Positions 53,889-63,708 of a DNA stretch of 64,000 bases are shown piece by piece. The notes below the pieces were generated by a model. That model was given only the letters and a program-made list of their open reading frames with translations, did not search any database and had not been told where the DNA came from. The stretch is from Gemmatimonadota bacterium (GTDB lineage Bacteria; Gemmatimonadota; Gemmatimonadetes; Longimicrobiales; Gaopeijiaceae). Made by a program: the position numbers and the translations under genes. The stretch spans positions 62,001 through 126,000 of the forward strand of contig JAJDVT010000075.1 in assembly GCA_022826005.1 (NCBI GenBank), written 5' to 3'. Each line of letters starts with the position of its first letter. Position 1 is the stretch's first letter.

Positions 53889-55352
53889 CTACCGCACCTT
53901 CCGCGAGTAGTTACCGTGCACGCTGAGGCGGTCGATCGCGCCACCGTCCCGGTGAAAGATGTAGGCCTCACCCAGCTCCCCGTCGTCTCGCACCCGCCGG
54001 AAGATGTCGCGCTCGTCATCGTCGCGGCGGAGCTTTCTCATCGCTCCCAGCGGGTTGTCGGTGGGGACGCCGATCGCGACCAGGCTGTCGTTCCAGCGCA
54101 GGATCACCGTCTCGCCCCAAGTGGACTCGTAGAGCCCCTCGTACTCGGCCAGTGACGCGGGGCGGGCGGTGCCGCCATCCGGGTTGTCCTGAACCGACTC
54201 CAGCGCCGATCCCACGATCTCGATCAGCTTCGAATACACGTCACCCGGACTGGTCCCCTGGGCGCTCACCAGCACGATGCCCGCCAGCTTCTTCGCCGGA
54301 ATCAGCTGCAACGTCGACCGGAAGCCCGGACAGCTGCCCCCATGTCCCACCACGCGCTGGTCGTCTCGTTCTGACACCGAAAAGCCCAGCCCCCACATGG
54401 CGTCGAAATCGGGGTCAACCCAGTGGACGCGGTGCATCTCGCGCAGCGTATTCACGCCGAGGATCTCGGTGCCGCCGTTTTCGAGGAGCCGGAACTGCCA
54501 GGAGGCCAGGCGCGCGAGGTCCTCGACGGTCGAGGAAAAGCCGGCTGCCGGGGCGATGCCGTGGGTCTGGAAGAAGGTGGCCGGGACGCGCTCGCCGTCG
54601 CGCCGCATGCGGGTGTAGCCGGTGGCGAAGCGGTCTCCCCGGTGCTCGTCGGGGATGTCGGTGTATGTGTCGGACATGCCGAGCGGGTCGAGGATCTCGG
54701 CGCGCACATAGTCGTCGTAGGTCATTCCGGACGCCTCCTCGATCAGCTGCCCCGCCAGCGCCATCCCCAGATTCGAGTACTGGAAGTAGCGGTCGCCCGG
54801 GTAGAGGGTCTCCTGCTCGGCGAGCCCCTCGATGATCTCGTCCCGTGTCGGGAACGGGAACTCGGGGCCGGTCCAGTACGGGTGGGCCGACTCGCGCGGA
54901 AGCCCGGACGAGTGCGTCAGGATACCCTCCACGCTCACCGTCGGGCCGTCCGGGTACGCTTGCTCGACGTCGTACCAGGGCAGCAGGTCGGAGACCGGGT
55001 CGTCGAGCCGCAGCTTCCCCGCGTCGCGCTGCTGCATCACCCCGATCGAGGTGAAGAGCTTCGAGATCGAGCAGATCGAGTACATGGTGGACGGGGTCGC
55101 CGCGACTTTCGCGTCCGGATGCGCGTACCCGTACCCCTTCGCCCACACCAGCTCCTGGTCGTGGACGAGTCCGACCGACATTCCCGGGATCTTCTCGTAG
55201 TCCATCCTGGCGTCGAGCCAGACCTCGAAGATGTCGACGGCCTGCTCGAAGCGGGGGTCCCGGGTGGGGTCGCCGGTCTGGGCGCAGCCGGATGAGGGGG
55301 TGAGCAGGAGGGCGAGCAGGACGATGTGGGACGGTCGGGTAACGCGGATCAT
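53889..55352 (-). CDS. Serine hydrolase of the class C beta-lactamase/PBP4* type, lipoprotein
   Basis: 487 residues from ATG 55352. Lipobox-like TPSSGCAQ (Cys23). Active site S95-I-S-K98 (YSICSISKLF), Y192-S-N194 (RYFQYSNLGM), third motif HGG in VVGHGGSCPG. A C-terminal domain of about 100 residues (LAEYEGLYESTWGETVILRW) is the lipocalin-like tail seen in these hydrolases. Could be a peptidase or esterase; not evidence of drug resistance. Confidence 0.87.
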   Translation of the reverse strand: MIRVTRPSHIVLLALLLTPSSGCAQTGDPTRDPRFEQAVDIFEVWLDARMDYEKIPGMSVGLVHDQELVWAKGYGYAHPDAKVAATPSTMYSICSISKLFTSIGVMQQRDAGKLRLDDPVSDLLPWYDVEQAYPDGPTVSVEGILTHSSGLPRESAHPYWTGPEFPFPTRDEIIEGLAEQETLYPGDRYFQYSNLGMALAGQLIEEASGMTYDDYVRAEILDPLGMSDTYTDIPDEHRGDRFATGYTRMRRDGERVPATFFQTHGIAPAAGFSSTVEDLARLASWQFRLLENGGTEILGVNTLREMHRVHWVDPDFDAMWGLGFSVSERDDQRVVGHGGSCPGFRSTLQLIPAKKLAGIVLVSAQGTSPGDVYSKLIEIVGSALESVQDNPDGGTARPASLAEYEGLYESTWGETVILRWNDSLVAIGVPTDNPLGAMRKLRRDDDERDIFRRVRDDGELGEAYIFHRDGGAIDRLSVHGNYSRKVR

Positions 55353-55458
55353 TCTGATTCCTCCGGCAAGGGTTGTTTGCGGTTGACGCCGGCCAAGGAC
55401 ACTGTTCAGCCCTCCGACAGTATCACCCCGGCCCGGGAACCAGAAAGCGAGGGACAGC

Positions 55459-56688
55459 GTGCCGAGTCCGCGTCGCGTGAGCATTCGCCGGTGTGAGGGC
55501 CTGATCCGGCGGCTCCCCCCCTCGCTGGCCGCCCTTTGCGCTGCCCTCGCATATGGCCTGACCCCTGCGGTAGCCGCCCCGGCCTCCACCCTCTCCGCCC
55601 AGACCCCCACCCCGGTCTCCGGCGAGGTGAGCTGCGCCGACTGCGTGATCACCCTGGACACCATCGCCACCATCGGAGGATGGGAGGACGCCGGCCTCCA
55701 CGTCATCACCCCCTTCTCCCAGGTCGCCGTCGATCGCCGCGGCCGTATCCTCGTCACGCACCTCAGATACCCGGAGATCTCGGTGTTCACGCCGGAGGGC
55801 GACTACGCCGGGACCGTCGGACGGGGCGGGGCTGCAGACGGTGAATACGAGGCGATCGCGCACGTCAATGTCGGCGGGCGATACATCCACGTCTTCGAGT
55901 TCCAGCGGGGACGCACGGTGCTGGACCACGACTTCGAGGTCGTGCGCACGGACCGGTCGATCCCGCAGGTGCTGTCGTCGGTCGTCACGGACACGGACGA
56001 CGTCGCGTTCGCGCTGCACGTCCCCGGAGCGACCGGCGTCGCACACCAGCGCCTGGTCCTGGACATGATGGGGAGGACCGTATCGTTCGGCGGCGCGGAG
56101 CCAGTGCGCCGGGGGCCGCAGATGCAGCGGTTCGTGGTGGCTGGCGACGAGGACACCTTCTGGGCCGTGCGCCAACGGGCCAACCGGATCGTGCGGTGGT
56201 ATCTGGGCCCGGAACCAGCAATCGCGCGCGTGTTCGACCGGACCGTCGATGCGTTCGAACGCGACAACCCGACCGACCGGAGCTGGCCCCGGTCCCTCAA
56301 TGTGGGCGCCTTGCTCGATGACAACGGGCTCTGGATTGCGTGGCAGACCCCCGACGCGGAGTGGACGGAGCGAATCAGCCCCGGGGAACCGATCCCCGAG
56401 GTCCCCTGGCAGACGGTGCTCGACGGATGGCTGGACCTGGTCGATCCGTCAACGGGGCGAACGATCGCTCGCTACCAGGGTGACGACGCGCTGCTGGGGT
56501 TCGCGCACGGATCGCGGTACCTGGTGTCGTACCACGAGCCGAGGGCGGGCGGGGCGTATATTCATCTGCTGGAGCCGAGCATCACTCGCTCCGCTCGGTC
56601 GGGCCGCGGACCCCCGGCGACGAGACGGCCCGATAGGACGAACTCGGCTCGGGCCGGTCGGTCAACAGTCCCGACAACGCCACCGTAA
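55459..56688 (+). CDS. Secreted 6-bladed beta-propeller protein with run-on C-terminus
   Basis: 409 residues. Signal peptide with SLAALCAALAYGLTPAVAAP. Begins CADCVITLDTIATIGGWEDA and has the turn GTVGRGGAADGEYEAIAHVN, a weak form of GEGPGEF. The real domain seems to end at GGAYIHLLEPS (about residue 373); the last 36 residues (Arg/Ser/Pro-rich) are antisense to hicB, so the native stop was probably lost where the hicAB locus joined. Confidence 0.78.
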   Translation: MPSPRRVSIRRCEGLIRRLPPSLAALCAALAYGLTPAVAAPASTLSAQTPTPVSGEVSCADCVITLDTIATIGGWEDAGLHVITPFSQVAVDRRGRILVTHLRYPEISVFTPEGDYAGTVGRGGAADGEYEAIAHVNVGGRYIHVFEFQRGRTVLDHDFEVVRTDRSIPQVLSSVVTDTDDVAFALHVPGATGVAHQRLVLDMMGRTVSFGGAEPVRRGPQMQRFVVAGDEDTFWAVRQRANRIVRWYLGPEPAIARVFDRTVDAFERDNPTDRSWPRSLNVGALLDDNGLWIAWQTPDAEWTERISPGEPIPEVPWQTVLDGWLDLVDPSTGRTIARYQGDDALLGFAHGSRYLVSYHEPRAGGAYIHLLEPSITRSARSGRGPPATRRPDRTNSARAGRSTVPTTPP

Positions 56689-56926
56689 CAATGGCCCACA
56701 CCCCGTCCCTGTAGTCGTCGTTACCCTGGTGTGTTTCGAGCGCTGCACGCGCCGGGACCGGTTCGCCGTCCATCAGCAGCCCCTCGATATGGCACGCGAT
56801 CGCCTCCCGGGCCGACTCGATTGCCTCGTCCAGCGATTCACCCGCGGAAAAACAGCCGGGCAGGTCGGGCACCGTGACTCCGTACCCGCTACACGCGTCC
56901 TTGTGGACGACGATCGGAAAGCGCAT
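56582..56926 (-). CDS. HicB-family antitoxin
   Basis: 114 residues from ATG 56926. MRFPIVVHKDACSGYGVTVP, DLPGCFSAGESLDEAIESAR and EAIACHIEGLLMDGEPVPA form the partial RNase-H-like HicB fold. The C-terminal 40 residues are not conserved. hicA, expected just upstream, is broken, leaving an orphan antitoxin. Overlaps the run-on end of the convergent propeller gene by 107 bases. Confidence 0.85.
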   Translation of the reverse strand: MRFPIVVHKDACSGYGVTVPDLPGCFSAGESLDEAIESAREAIACHIEGLLMDGEPVPARAALETHQGNDDYRDGVWAIVTVALSGLLTDRPEPSSSYRAVSSPGVRGPTERSE

Positions 56927-57040
56927 CAGCGGTCCTCCCATTCCCAGTCGGCTTGCCGGTAGATGGTGCGAAGAGTCAACGATCGGGATGTCCCAGCCGG
57001 GATGCTTCACGGTCACTCGGCCCTGGCAAGGGAAGTCGTC
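56925..57040 (-). pseudogene. HicA toxin remnant, frameshifted
   Basis: The minus strand reads QGRVTVKHPGWDIPI in one frame, then LTLRTIYRQADWEWEDR and a TGA in another. Intact HicA ends ...GRVTV.HP...IP.GTL.SIYRQAG.... The N-terminal half with the active-site His is missing, cut off near the end of the next propeller gene. Its TGA overlaps the hicB ATG, the normal hicAB arrangement. Confidence 0.7.
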
Positions 57041-57071
57041 GCCCGACCGCCACGTTGGCCTTACCCCGCAC

Positions 57072-58313
57072 TCACCTCCCCACCACCCGCTTCACCACCA
57101 CCCTCTCCACATCCAGTTCGCCCCGCTCGATGAAGGCCACGAGACCGCCGGGACCAAAGGCATCGGGTATCTCGACCGCACCCGCGGGGTAGCTGCCGAG
57201 GTACCTGCCATCCATCGTCAGCACATCGATGGGGCCGGTGTCGTCGCTCGGCTCCTCGCCGTGGCGCTGCACCCAGATCTCGCCATCCCAGCTCGTCCCC
57301 AGGTCGCGAAGCATAGTGACAACTTCGTAGAACTCGAGGTTCGCGTTCCGTTCGCGTTCGATTCGCAACGCTTCCTCCGACCGTGCTTCGGCGGCCCTTA
57401 GACGACGTTCCCTTTCGGCGTCCCTCACCGCGCGCGTCACCGGGACCGATTGAAGCGGCCGCTTCAGGATCCGCCACACGCCCTCCCCGGGACGCGCGAT
57501 CTTGATCACATAGGCCAACGAATCGGAGAACGCGACGCTCCCGTCGGGCAGTACGCCCGGGAGCATCCGCGGGGCGAAGGCCCAGCCCCAACCGACGCTC
57601 AGGTCTATCGGATTGAATCCCTCGGGCAGCCAGCCCTTGGCGACCGTATCCCTGGTGACCACATCGCCGGCGAGGTTGAGCCGTTCCACCGGCCGGGCAG
57701 TGGGCAAGGCGATGACGCCCCTTCTATTGACCATCTCCAGGGCCCGAATCGGAGCACCCGTCGCCACGAAGAGACCTTCCCCCTGCGGATCCGGCATCAG
57801 ACCCGCCGACACGGCCACCGCCCATGGCTGTGCCCAGCCTACCCTGCGTTCGTAGGCTCCGCTCGCGTCGAATACCTGGTATGCCGAGTAGCCCCAGTCG
57901 GAAACCACCACCGACCCGTCCCGCATGACCGCGAATTCCGCAGCGTGGCGGAACTCCCCGGGCCCTTCGCCCCGTCCGCCGAATGCGCGGCGGTACTCGC
58001 CGTCCGGGCCCACTACGAAGATGCTGTCGACGTGATGATCCAGCAGGTAGAGCTGTCCCGCCTGATCGAAGGCCACCTCCCCGATGTTTCCGAACTGTTC
58101 CCACACCTCGCCGGAGAGGGATCCGAGGCGGTAGACCTGTTCGAATTGCGGGGTGAGCCAGCGGTCCTCGGCGGGGAGTTCAACGATCTCCTGAGCACCC
58201 GCCGACGCCGCGAACAAGAGCCATAGTGACGATATCCGGCATCTCCACTGTAATGTCTGCTTTACAATTCGTAATGTCTGCATGACTTTCTGCGAAGTGC
58301 GAGCCTTGTTCAT
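57072..58313 (-). CDS. 6-bladed beta-propeller protein, array member 1
   Basis: 413 residues from ATG 58313, which overlaps the upstream stop (ATGA); ATG 58283 ([15 protein letters not shown]) also gives a good signal peptide ending SAGAQE. Shared array core: [48 protein letters not shown] and [21 protein letters not shown]-terminus [18 protein letters not shown]. Last gene of the six-gene array. A 21-bp-period repeat lies inside its first codons. Confidence 0.83.
   Translation of the reverse strand: MNKARTSQKVMQTLRIVKQTLQWRCRISSLWLLFAASAGAQEIVELPAEDRWLTPQFEQVYRLGSLSGEVWEQFGNIGEVAFDQAGQLYLLDHHVDSIFVVGPDGEYRRAFGGRGEGPGEFRHAAEFAVMRDGSVVVSDWGYSAYQVFDASGAYERRVGWAQPWAVAVSAGLMPDPQGEGLFVATGAPIRALEMVNRRGVIALPTARPVERLNLAGDVVTRDTVAKGWLPEGFNPIDLSVGWGWAFAPRMLPGVLPDGSVAFSDSLAYVIKIARPGEGVWRILKRPLQSVPVTRAVRDAERERRLRAAEARSEEALRIERERNANLEFYEVVTMLRDLGTSWDGEIWVQRHGEEPSDDTGPIDVLTMDGRYLGSYPAGAVEIPDAFGPGGLVAFIERGELDVERVVVKRVVGR
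58251..58282. promoter_or_regulatory. 21-bp-period direct repeat GTAATGTCYGC at the start of array member 1
   Basis: GTAATGTCTGC at 58251-58261 and again at 58272-58282, exact copies 21 bases apart. Between them TTACAATTCGTAA is near-palindromic. It precedes ATG 58283 on the minus strand, or lies within codons 11-21 if translation starts at 58313. Nearly the same sequence is at 35962-35993. Confidence 0.5.
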
Positions 58314-59569
58314 GATCCCGTCGCCCGCTTCACCACCACGGTCCTGACACCCAGTTCGTCCTCCTCTACGAACGCGACCACTCCGTCCGGGCCGAAGGCG
58401 GCCGGCATCTCGAGCGCGCCCGCCCGATAGCTGCCCAGATACCCGCCGTCCATCGTGATCAGATCGATGGGCCCGTTGTCGTCAAACGGGTCCGCACCGT
58501 GCCGCTGCGCCCAGATCTCGCCGTCCCAGCCCGTCCGGAGATGGCGCAGGATCGAAACCTCCTCGGAGAACTCCAGGTTGGCGATCCGCATCCGTTCGGA
58601 CGCCAGAAACGATTCCGCGCCACCCAGTATTTGTTCGGCGACGACGGCCACTCTCTCCCGCTGGCGGTCCCTTTCGGCGTCCATCAGCCGGCTCGTAACC
58701 GGGATCGGCTGCAGCGGCCGTTTCAGAATGCGCCACACGCCCGCGTCCGCGCTCGCGATCTTGATTGCGTAGGCGGAGGAGTCGGAGAACGCGACACTCC
58801 CGTCCGGCAGCACCCCGAGCAGGATCCTCGGACCGAACACCCTTTCCTGCAGTTCGCCGCCAGGGGGCAGCCACCCCTCGGCAACCGTGTCCGTGGTGAC
58901 CTCGTCGCCGGTGAGAACCAGTCGTTCGACCGGGCGGGACCTCTGGACCCGGCTCTCGGTGCCGCTCTGTACGACGAGCACCATCGGCTCGTATCCCACG
59001 GCGGATATGATGGCCTGGCCCCCCGGATCCGGCAGGTAGTTCGTCAGGACCAGCAAACCCGACCCGGACATCCGGACGCGGCGCTCGTAGCCCCCGTCCG
59101 CGCTGAAGAGGTGGTATGCGCGGTACCCCATGTCCGCGATCACCATCCGACCGTCCCGCATCACGGCAAGTCCATGGGCGTCGCGAAACTCGCCGGGGCC
59201 GTCGCCCCAGCCGCCGACGGTGCGCCGCAGTTCGCCGTCCTGGCCCACGACGAAGACGCGCGGCGCCAGGTTGTCAAAGACGTACAGCTGCCCCGCCCCA
59301 TCGAAGGCAACCCTGTGGACGTTGCCGAACTGTTCCCAGTCCGCGCCGCTCAGGGATCCGACCCGGTAGACTTCTTCGAATTCCGGCTCCAGCCAGCGGT
59401 CCTCGGCGGGGAGGCGGATGACTTGCTGGGCGGTCAGCGCGGTCGTCGCGCAGGGGCAGCCGGCGATGACGGCACCCGCGACAGATGACAGCAGAAGGGA
59501 GACGGACGCAGCAAGAGCCAGACCGCCAGAGCCAGTGCCGGCCACCGGGTGCGATGCCCTGTTCTTCAT
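58310..59569 (-). CDS. 6-bladed beta-propeller protein, array member 2
   Basis: 419 residues. Signal peptide [15 protein letters not shown] then a hydrophobic stretch to [47 protein letters not shown], ending [15 protein letters not shown]. Its leader differs from those of members 1, 3 and 5, so the signal regions have been exchanged or replaced. Four-base overlap with member 1; 19 bases after member 3. Confidence 0.83.
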   Translation of the reverse strand: MKNRASHPVAGTGSGGLALAASVSLLLSSVAGAVIAGCPCATTALTAQQVIRLPAEDRWLEPEFEEVYRVGSLSGADWEQFGNVHRVAFDGAGQLYVFDNLAPRVFVVGQDGELRRTVGGWGDGPGEFRDAHGLAVMRDGRMVIADMGYRAYHLFSADGGYERRVRMSGSGLLVLTNYLPDPGGQAIISAVGYEPMVLVVQSGTESRVQRSRPVERLVLTGDEVTTDTVAEGWLPPGGELQERVFGPRILLGVLPDGSVAFSDSSAYAIKIASADAGVWRILKRPLQPIPVTSRLMDAERDRQRERVAVVAEQILGGAESFLASERMRIANLEFSEEVSILRHLRTGWDGEIWAQRHGADPFDDNGPIDLITMDGGYLGSYRAGALEMPAAFGPDGVVAFVEEDELGVRTVVVKRATGS

Positions 59570-59588
59570 GCGACACGTCCTGCTGTCG

Positions 59589-60830
59589 TTACCGCCCCGC
59601 CATCCTCTTCACCACCACCGTGTGAACACCGAGTTCGTCCGTCTCGACGAACGCCATCAGGCCATCAGGGCCGAAGGCGTCCGGGACTTCGATCGTCCCC
59701 GCCCGATAGCTGCCCAGGTAGCGGCCGTCCATCGTCAGAACGTCGATCGGGCCGTTGTCGTCGCCAGGTTCCTCGCCGTGCCGCTGCACCCAGATCTCGC
59801 CATCCCAACCCGTCTTCAGGTCACGAACAAGCGAGACAACGTCGAAGAACTCCAGATTCGCAATCCGTTCGCGCGTCGTCCGGCCAACTACCTCCGAGCG
59901 TCCCTCGGCGGCCGTCAGGCGGCGCTCCCTCTCGGCGTCCCTCACTCTGCCCGTGACGGGAATGGGTTGAAGCGGTCGCTTCAGGACCCGCCATACCCCG
60001 ACTCCCATCCGCGCGATCTTTATCGAATAGGCCAACGAGTCGGAAAAAGCCACGCTGCCGTCAGGAAGAACGCCCGCGAGCATCCGCGGCGGGAAGGCCC
60101 TCGCGACCGCAGTCCGCCCGCGCGATCCCCTCATGCCGGTATCGAACCTCTCTATCCCTATGGCCATGGGGTCACTGGCCTCGGGCAGCCACCCGACAGC
60201 CACGGTGTCCCTGATGACCACGTATCCACTGACGTCCAGGCGTTCGATGGGCCGGGCGGTGTGCGATATCAGGACACCCCCTCGGTTCACCATCGCGAAG
60301 GCCTGCAACGGAGCTCCCACCGCGACGAACACGGCGCCGCCCTGAGGATCCGGCATCAGACCCGACGCCGTTGCGACGACCCACCGCTGATCCCATTCCA
60401 CCCTGCGCACCGATTCCCCGTTTGCGGCGAAGACCTGGTACGCCGGGTACCCGAAGTCGGCAACCACGACCTCTCCGTCCCGCATGACCGTGAATTCGGC
60501 AACGTTGCGAAACTCCCCGGGGCCTTCCCCCGGTCCCCCGAATGCCCGACGGTATTCGCCCTCGGGTCCCACCACGAAGATGCTGTCCACGTGGTAATCC
60601 AGAACGTACAGCTGACCTGCGCCGTCGAATGCCACGTCCACGTACCCGAACTGCTCCCACTCGGGGCCCGAGAGCGTTCCGAGTCGGTACACCTCTTCGA
60701 AATCGGAGGTGAGCCAGCGGTCCTCGGCGGGAAGCAGGATGATCTCCTGGGCGGGAGCAGGGATCACGGCCAGCAGCCAGACCGAGCCGGCCCAACAGAG
60801 GGTGCGGAGCACTGTCGACGGGTTGTTCAT
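59589..60830 (-). CDS. 6-bladed beta-propeller protein, array member 3
   Basis: 413 residues from ATG 60830 (TTG 60842 in frame). Leader [20 protein letters not shown] ending [46 protein letters not shown], and closing [15 protein letters not shown]. An insert [18 protein letters not shown] is specific to it. Ligand unknown. Confidence 0.83.
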   Translation of the reverse strand: MNNPSTVLRTLCWAGSVWLLAVIPAPAQEIILLPAEDRWLTSDFEEVYRLGTLSGPEWEQFGYVDVAFDGAGQLYVLDYHVDSIFVVGPEGEYRRAFGGPGEGPGEFRNVAEFTVMRDGEVVVADFGYPAYQVFAANGESVRRVEWDQRWVVATASGLMPDPQGGAVFVAVGAPLQAFAMVNRGGVLISHTARPIERLDVSGYVVIRDTVAVGWLPEASDPMAIGIERFDTGMRGSRGRTAVARAFPPRMLAGVLPDGSVAFSDSLAYSIKIARMGVGVWRVLKRPLQPIPVTGRVRDAERERRLTAAEGRSEVVGRTTRERIANLEFFDVVSLVRDLKTGWDGEIWVQRHGEEPGDDNGPIDVLTMDGRYLGSYRAGTIEVPDAFGPDGLMAFVETDELGVHTVVVKRMAGR

Positions 60831-60842
60831 CTGGACGATCAA

Positions 60843-61009
60843 TCAAGGCGGATGAGGCGGCCATCGGGACCTATACGAGGAAGATCCCGTGGAACTCGAA
60901 CAGCAGGCGGTCGAATACCAGCAGGTTGGCAGGGTCGAAGGCCACGCTCATCTGACCGCGAATGCAACTATGGATTATCGATTCGTGCGTTCACACTACC
61001 GACGGGCGT
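60843..61009. other. Intergenic space within the propeller array
   Basis: The longest gap inside the array. On the minus strand MSVAFDPANLLVFDRLLFEF and a few more codons can be read before a TAG; I do not recognise it and it may be chance or a gene scrap. No clear promoter or hairpin. Confidence 0.3.
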
Positions 61010-62209
61010 TCACCTGGACAACACCCGCTTCACCACCACGGTCTGCACCCCCAACTCGTCCTCTTCGATGAACGCCACCAGCCGATCCGGGCCGAAAGCG
61101 TCCGGCATCATCGTTCCCGCCCGGTAGCTCCCGAGATACCGCCCGTCCTCTGTCAGGACATCGATGGGCCCGTCGTCGTCGAGCTGTCCCTCGCCGCGCC
61201 GCTGCACCCAGATCTCGCCGTCCAAACTGGTTCCCAGTTCACGGACGATCGAAACCGCTTCGGAGAACACCAGGCCGTCGATGTGCTCGCGCATCATGCG
61301 CTCCTGTCCGGGCGGAACCGGCTGCTGCCGTTGACGGTCCTTCTCGGCGTCGATCATCCGGTTGGTGACCCGGACCGGCTGTAGCGGCCGCCTAAGAATC
61401 CGCCGCACGCCCGTGCCCGGCCGCACGATCTTGATCGCGTAGGCCAGCGAATCCGAAAACGCCACGGTCCCGTCCGGCAGCGCCCCCAGCAGCATGCGGG
61501 GACCGAACACCGTCGGCTCCCGGCTGCCGCTCATCAGCCATTCCACGCCCGGGGGCAGCCAGCCGTGGGCGATGGTGTCCCTCCTGACGACATCGCCGGT
61601 AAGGTCAAGGCGCTCGATTGGGCGCGTCGTATGTGAGGGAGCGTTCTGGAGGAACTTGAAGAGCAGCATCCGGGATCCCACCGCGGAGAACAATGCGCCA
61701 CCAGCCGGATCGGGCGTGAAATCCCATAGCGCTCCCCCCACATCCTCCAGACCCATCCCCACGCGGCGTTCGTAGTCCCCGTTCGCGTCGAAGATCTGGT
61801 ATGCCAGGTACCCGGTGTCACCGACCACTACGCGGCCGTCCGGCATGACGGTGAACGATGATGTGCTCCGGAACTCGCCCGGGCCGTCCCCCCGGCCTCC
61901 CAGGGTGCGGAGCAATCCGCCGCTGCCGTCGACTACATGGATATGCAGCGCCTGCCAGTCGAAGACGTACAGCTGCCCCGCACCGTCGAAGGCGACCTTG
62001 TGGACGTTCCCGAACTGCTCCCAGCCCTCCCCGGATGGGGATCCGATCCGGTAGACTTCCTCGAACCGCGGCTGAAGCCAGCGGTCCTCGGCAGGGAGGT
62101 CGATGATCTCTTGCCCCCTCAGGGCCGCTGACGTGAACAGAACAGACCCGGCGGCAGCCAGGGCGAATGCTCTTGTGCGACCGCTCCTCGTGAGCTTCCC
62201 TGCCGACAT
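61010..62209 (-). CDS. 6-bladed beta-propeller protein, array member 4
   Basis: 399 residues from ATG 62209, chosen because GGAGGAG is nine bases upstream and the signal [20 protein letters not shown] begins there. [40 protein letters not shown], ending [15 protein letters not shown]. Its own ribosome site and the gap downstream suggest it may end one transcription unit or begin another. Confidence 0.83.
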   Translation of the reverse strand: MSAGKLTRSGRTRAFALAAAGSVLFTSAALRGQEIIDLPAEDRWLQPRFEEVYRIGSPSGEGWEQFGNVHKVAFDGAGQLYVFDWQALHIHVVDGSGGLLRTLGGRGDGPGEFRSTSSFTVMPDGRVVVGDTGYLAYQIFDANGDYERRVGMGLEDVGGALWDFTPDPAGGALFSAVGSRMLLFKFLQNAPSHTTRPIERLDLTGDVVRRDTIAHGWLPPGVEWLMSGSREPTVFGPRMLLGALPDGTVAFSDSLAYAIKIVRPGTGVRRILRRPLQPVRVTNRMIDAEKDRQRQQPVPPGQERMMREHIDGLVFSEAVSIVRELGTSLDGEIWVQRRGEGQLDDDGPIDVLTEDGRYLGSYRAGTMMPDAFGPDRLVAFIEEDELGVQTVVVKRVLSR

Positions 62210-62338
62210 GGCGATCTCCTCCCGCGCAGCGAGTGAGTCTGCGAGACCGTACCGGCGCACCGCCGCAGACACTGGCTCCTAATGAATTAGTTGACGCTAA
62301 CGCGTGCGGGCTCCCACGTCAATCACCGGGGCGCACCC

Positions 62339-63643
62339 TCAATTCACATCGAGCGGCAGCCTCTTCACGACCACCGTGTGCACATCGAATTCGTCGTACT
62401 CGATATACGCTGCCAGCCCGTTCGGGCCGAATGCCTCTGGGGCTCGTGTCGTTTCCGTGGAGTAGCTGCCCACATAAGTGCCCTCCATGTCGAGCACATC
62501 TATCGCGCCGGGCCCGTCCTGACCCCGGCGCGACACCCATATCTTCCCGTTCCAGGTCGTGGACAGGCTCCAGACGATGGACTGGTGGGGGTAGAACTGC
62601 GTGTTCTCGATGAGCTGCCGTCGCCGCCTCCGCTCTTCGTTCGCATTGGGCCGCACCCACCTCCCGTCGACCCGCCTTCGCCTTTCCAGTGATTCGTCGG
62701 ACCTCTCCTCGAGGCTTTCCAGCCGGGCGTCCTTCCAATCCCGGATATCGTCACCGGGGATCGGTTCAGGCTGGAATGGACGTGTCAGAATGCGGGTGAC
62801 CCCCGTGCCCTCCGCGGCGATCTTGATCGCGTATGCCGATGAGTCCGAGAAGGCCACTCGTCGGTCCGGAAGGGAACCCCAGTGAAGTCGTGGGCGCCGC
62901 TCGACGTACCGAGGCAGCCACTCGCCGCGGAACTCTCCGCCGTCAGGCGGCTGGAGAGGAGGAGAATACCCTTCCACGATCGTGTCGTAGACGACCTCGT
63001 CGCCGGAGAGAGAGACGCGCTCGATCGGTCGTGAGACCGGATCGGGCCACTTCGGAGGCTCGCCCGACCAGAAGGTATTCGTGGGCTGAATCGTCACGGT
63101 GATCAACCCGTTGGACCCGCGCTCGGCCATGTGTTCGCCGATCATCGCGAAGGACGGGTCGCCGAATCGCACCGAGCGCTCGAAGCGGCCGTTCGCATCG
63201 AAGAGCTTGTAGGCGCGGCCAAGGAAGTCGATGACGACAGTGCGCCCATCCTCCATCACCAGCAATTGGACGGCCTGGAAGAAATCCCCGGGTCCGCGTC
63301 CCTGCTGCCCAAACTGGTGAATCAGGTTGCCATCGGTACCGACAACAAAGACGGTGCCGATCTGACTGTCCAGCACGTAGAGTCGGCCCAAGCCGTCGAA
63401 GGCCACTGCGCTCACGTGCCCGAACTGCTCCCACCTCTCGCCGGTCGGCAGACCGATGTGGTACACCTCCTCGAAATCGGCGTCCAGCCAGCGGTCCTCG
63501 GCGGGCAGGTGGATGATCTCCTGAGCGGCGGTCGGAACCACGGTGAGCAGGCAGCATGCCCAAGTGTAGGAGCCGAAAAGTAAGCTTCGGTTTACATAAT
63601 GTAATGTCCGCATGACAGTCGACAGCAAGGGTGGCTTATTCAC
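62339..63643 (-). CDS. 6-bladed beta-propeller protein, array member 5
   Basis: 434 residues from GTG 63643, which forms a GTGA overlap with the stop of an upstream tail remnant and aligns its leader (VNKPPLLSTVMRTL) with member 3 ([11 protein letters not shown]). [40 protein letters not shown]. About 25 residues longer than its neighbours, with an Arg/Glu-rich insert (LESLEERSDESLERRRRVDG) near residue 320. ATG 63613 is the alternative start. Confidence 0.83.
   Translation of the reverse strand: MNKPPLLSTVMRTLHYVNRSLLFGSYTWACCLLTVVPTAAQEIIHLPAEDRWLDADFEEVYHIGLPTGERWEQFGHVSAVAFDGLGRLYVLDSQIGTVFVVGTDGNLIHQFGQQGRGPGDFFQAVQLLVMEDGRTVVIDFLGRAYKLFDANGRFERSVRFGDPSFAMIGEHMAERGSNGLITVTIQPTNTFWSGEPPKWPDPVSRPIERVSLSGDEVVYDTIVEGYSPPLQPPDGGEFRGEWLPRYVERRPRLHWGSLPDRRVAFSDSSAYAIKIAAEGTGVTRILTRPFQPEPIPGDDIRDWKDARLESLEERSDESLERRRRVDGRWVRPNANEERRRRRQLIENTQFYPHQSIVWSLSTTWNGKIWVSRRGQDGPGAIDVLDMEGTYVGSYSTETTRAPEAFGPNGLAAYIEYDEFDVHTVVVKRLPLDVN
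63580..63611. promoter_or_regulatory. Partial 21-bp-period repeat at the start of array member 5
   Basis: GTAATGTCCGC at 63601-63611 is intact; the partner 21 bases away (63580-63590) reads GTAAGCTTCGG. The perfect palindrome TTACATAATGTAA covers 63592-63604, resembling BlaI/MecI-type operators (TACA..TGTA). It overlaps the signal-peptide codons of the gene. Confidence 0.4.
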
Positions 63644-63708
63644 GACCCCACCATCCTCTTCACTACTACCGTCTGGATGGCCGTTTCGTTCCGCTCGGTG
63701 AAGGCCGC
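63640..63708 (-). pseudogene. Orphan 3' tail of a beta-propeller gene
   Basis: Directly after the stop of the next propeller gene, the minus strand reads AAFTERNETAIQTVVVKRMV, GS and TGA, the standard C-terminus of this array (for example [20 protein letters not shown]). The TGA overlaps the GTG start of member 5. A recombination between paralogues must have replaced the body of the upstream gene and left its old tail. Confidence 0.7.

Noticed and set aside
53889-55352. Beta-lactamase resistance gene
   Set aside because: The SxxK/YxN/HGG hydrolase family is mostly peptidases and esterases; nothing here indicates antibiotic hydrolysis.
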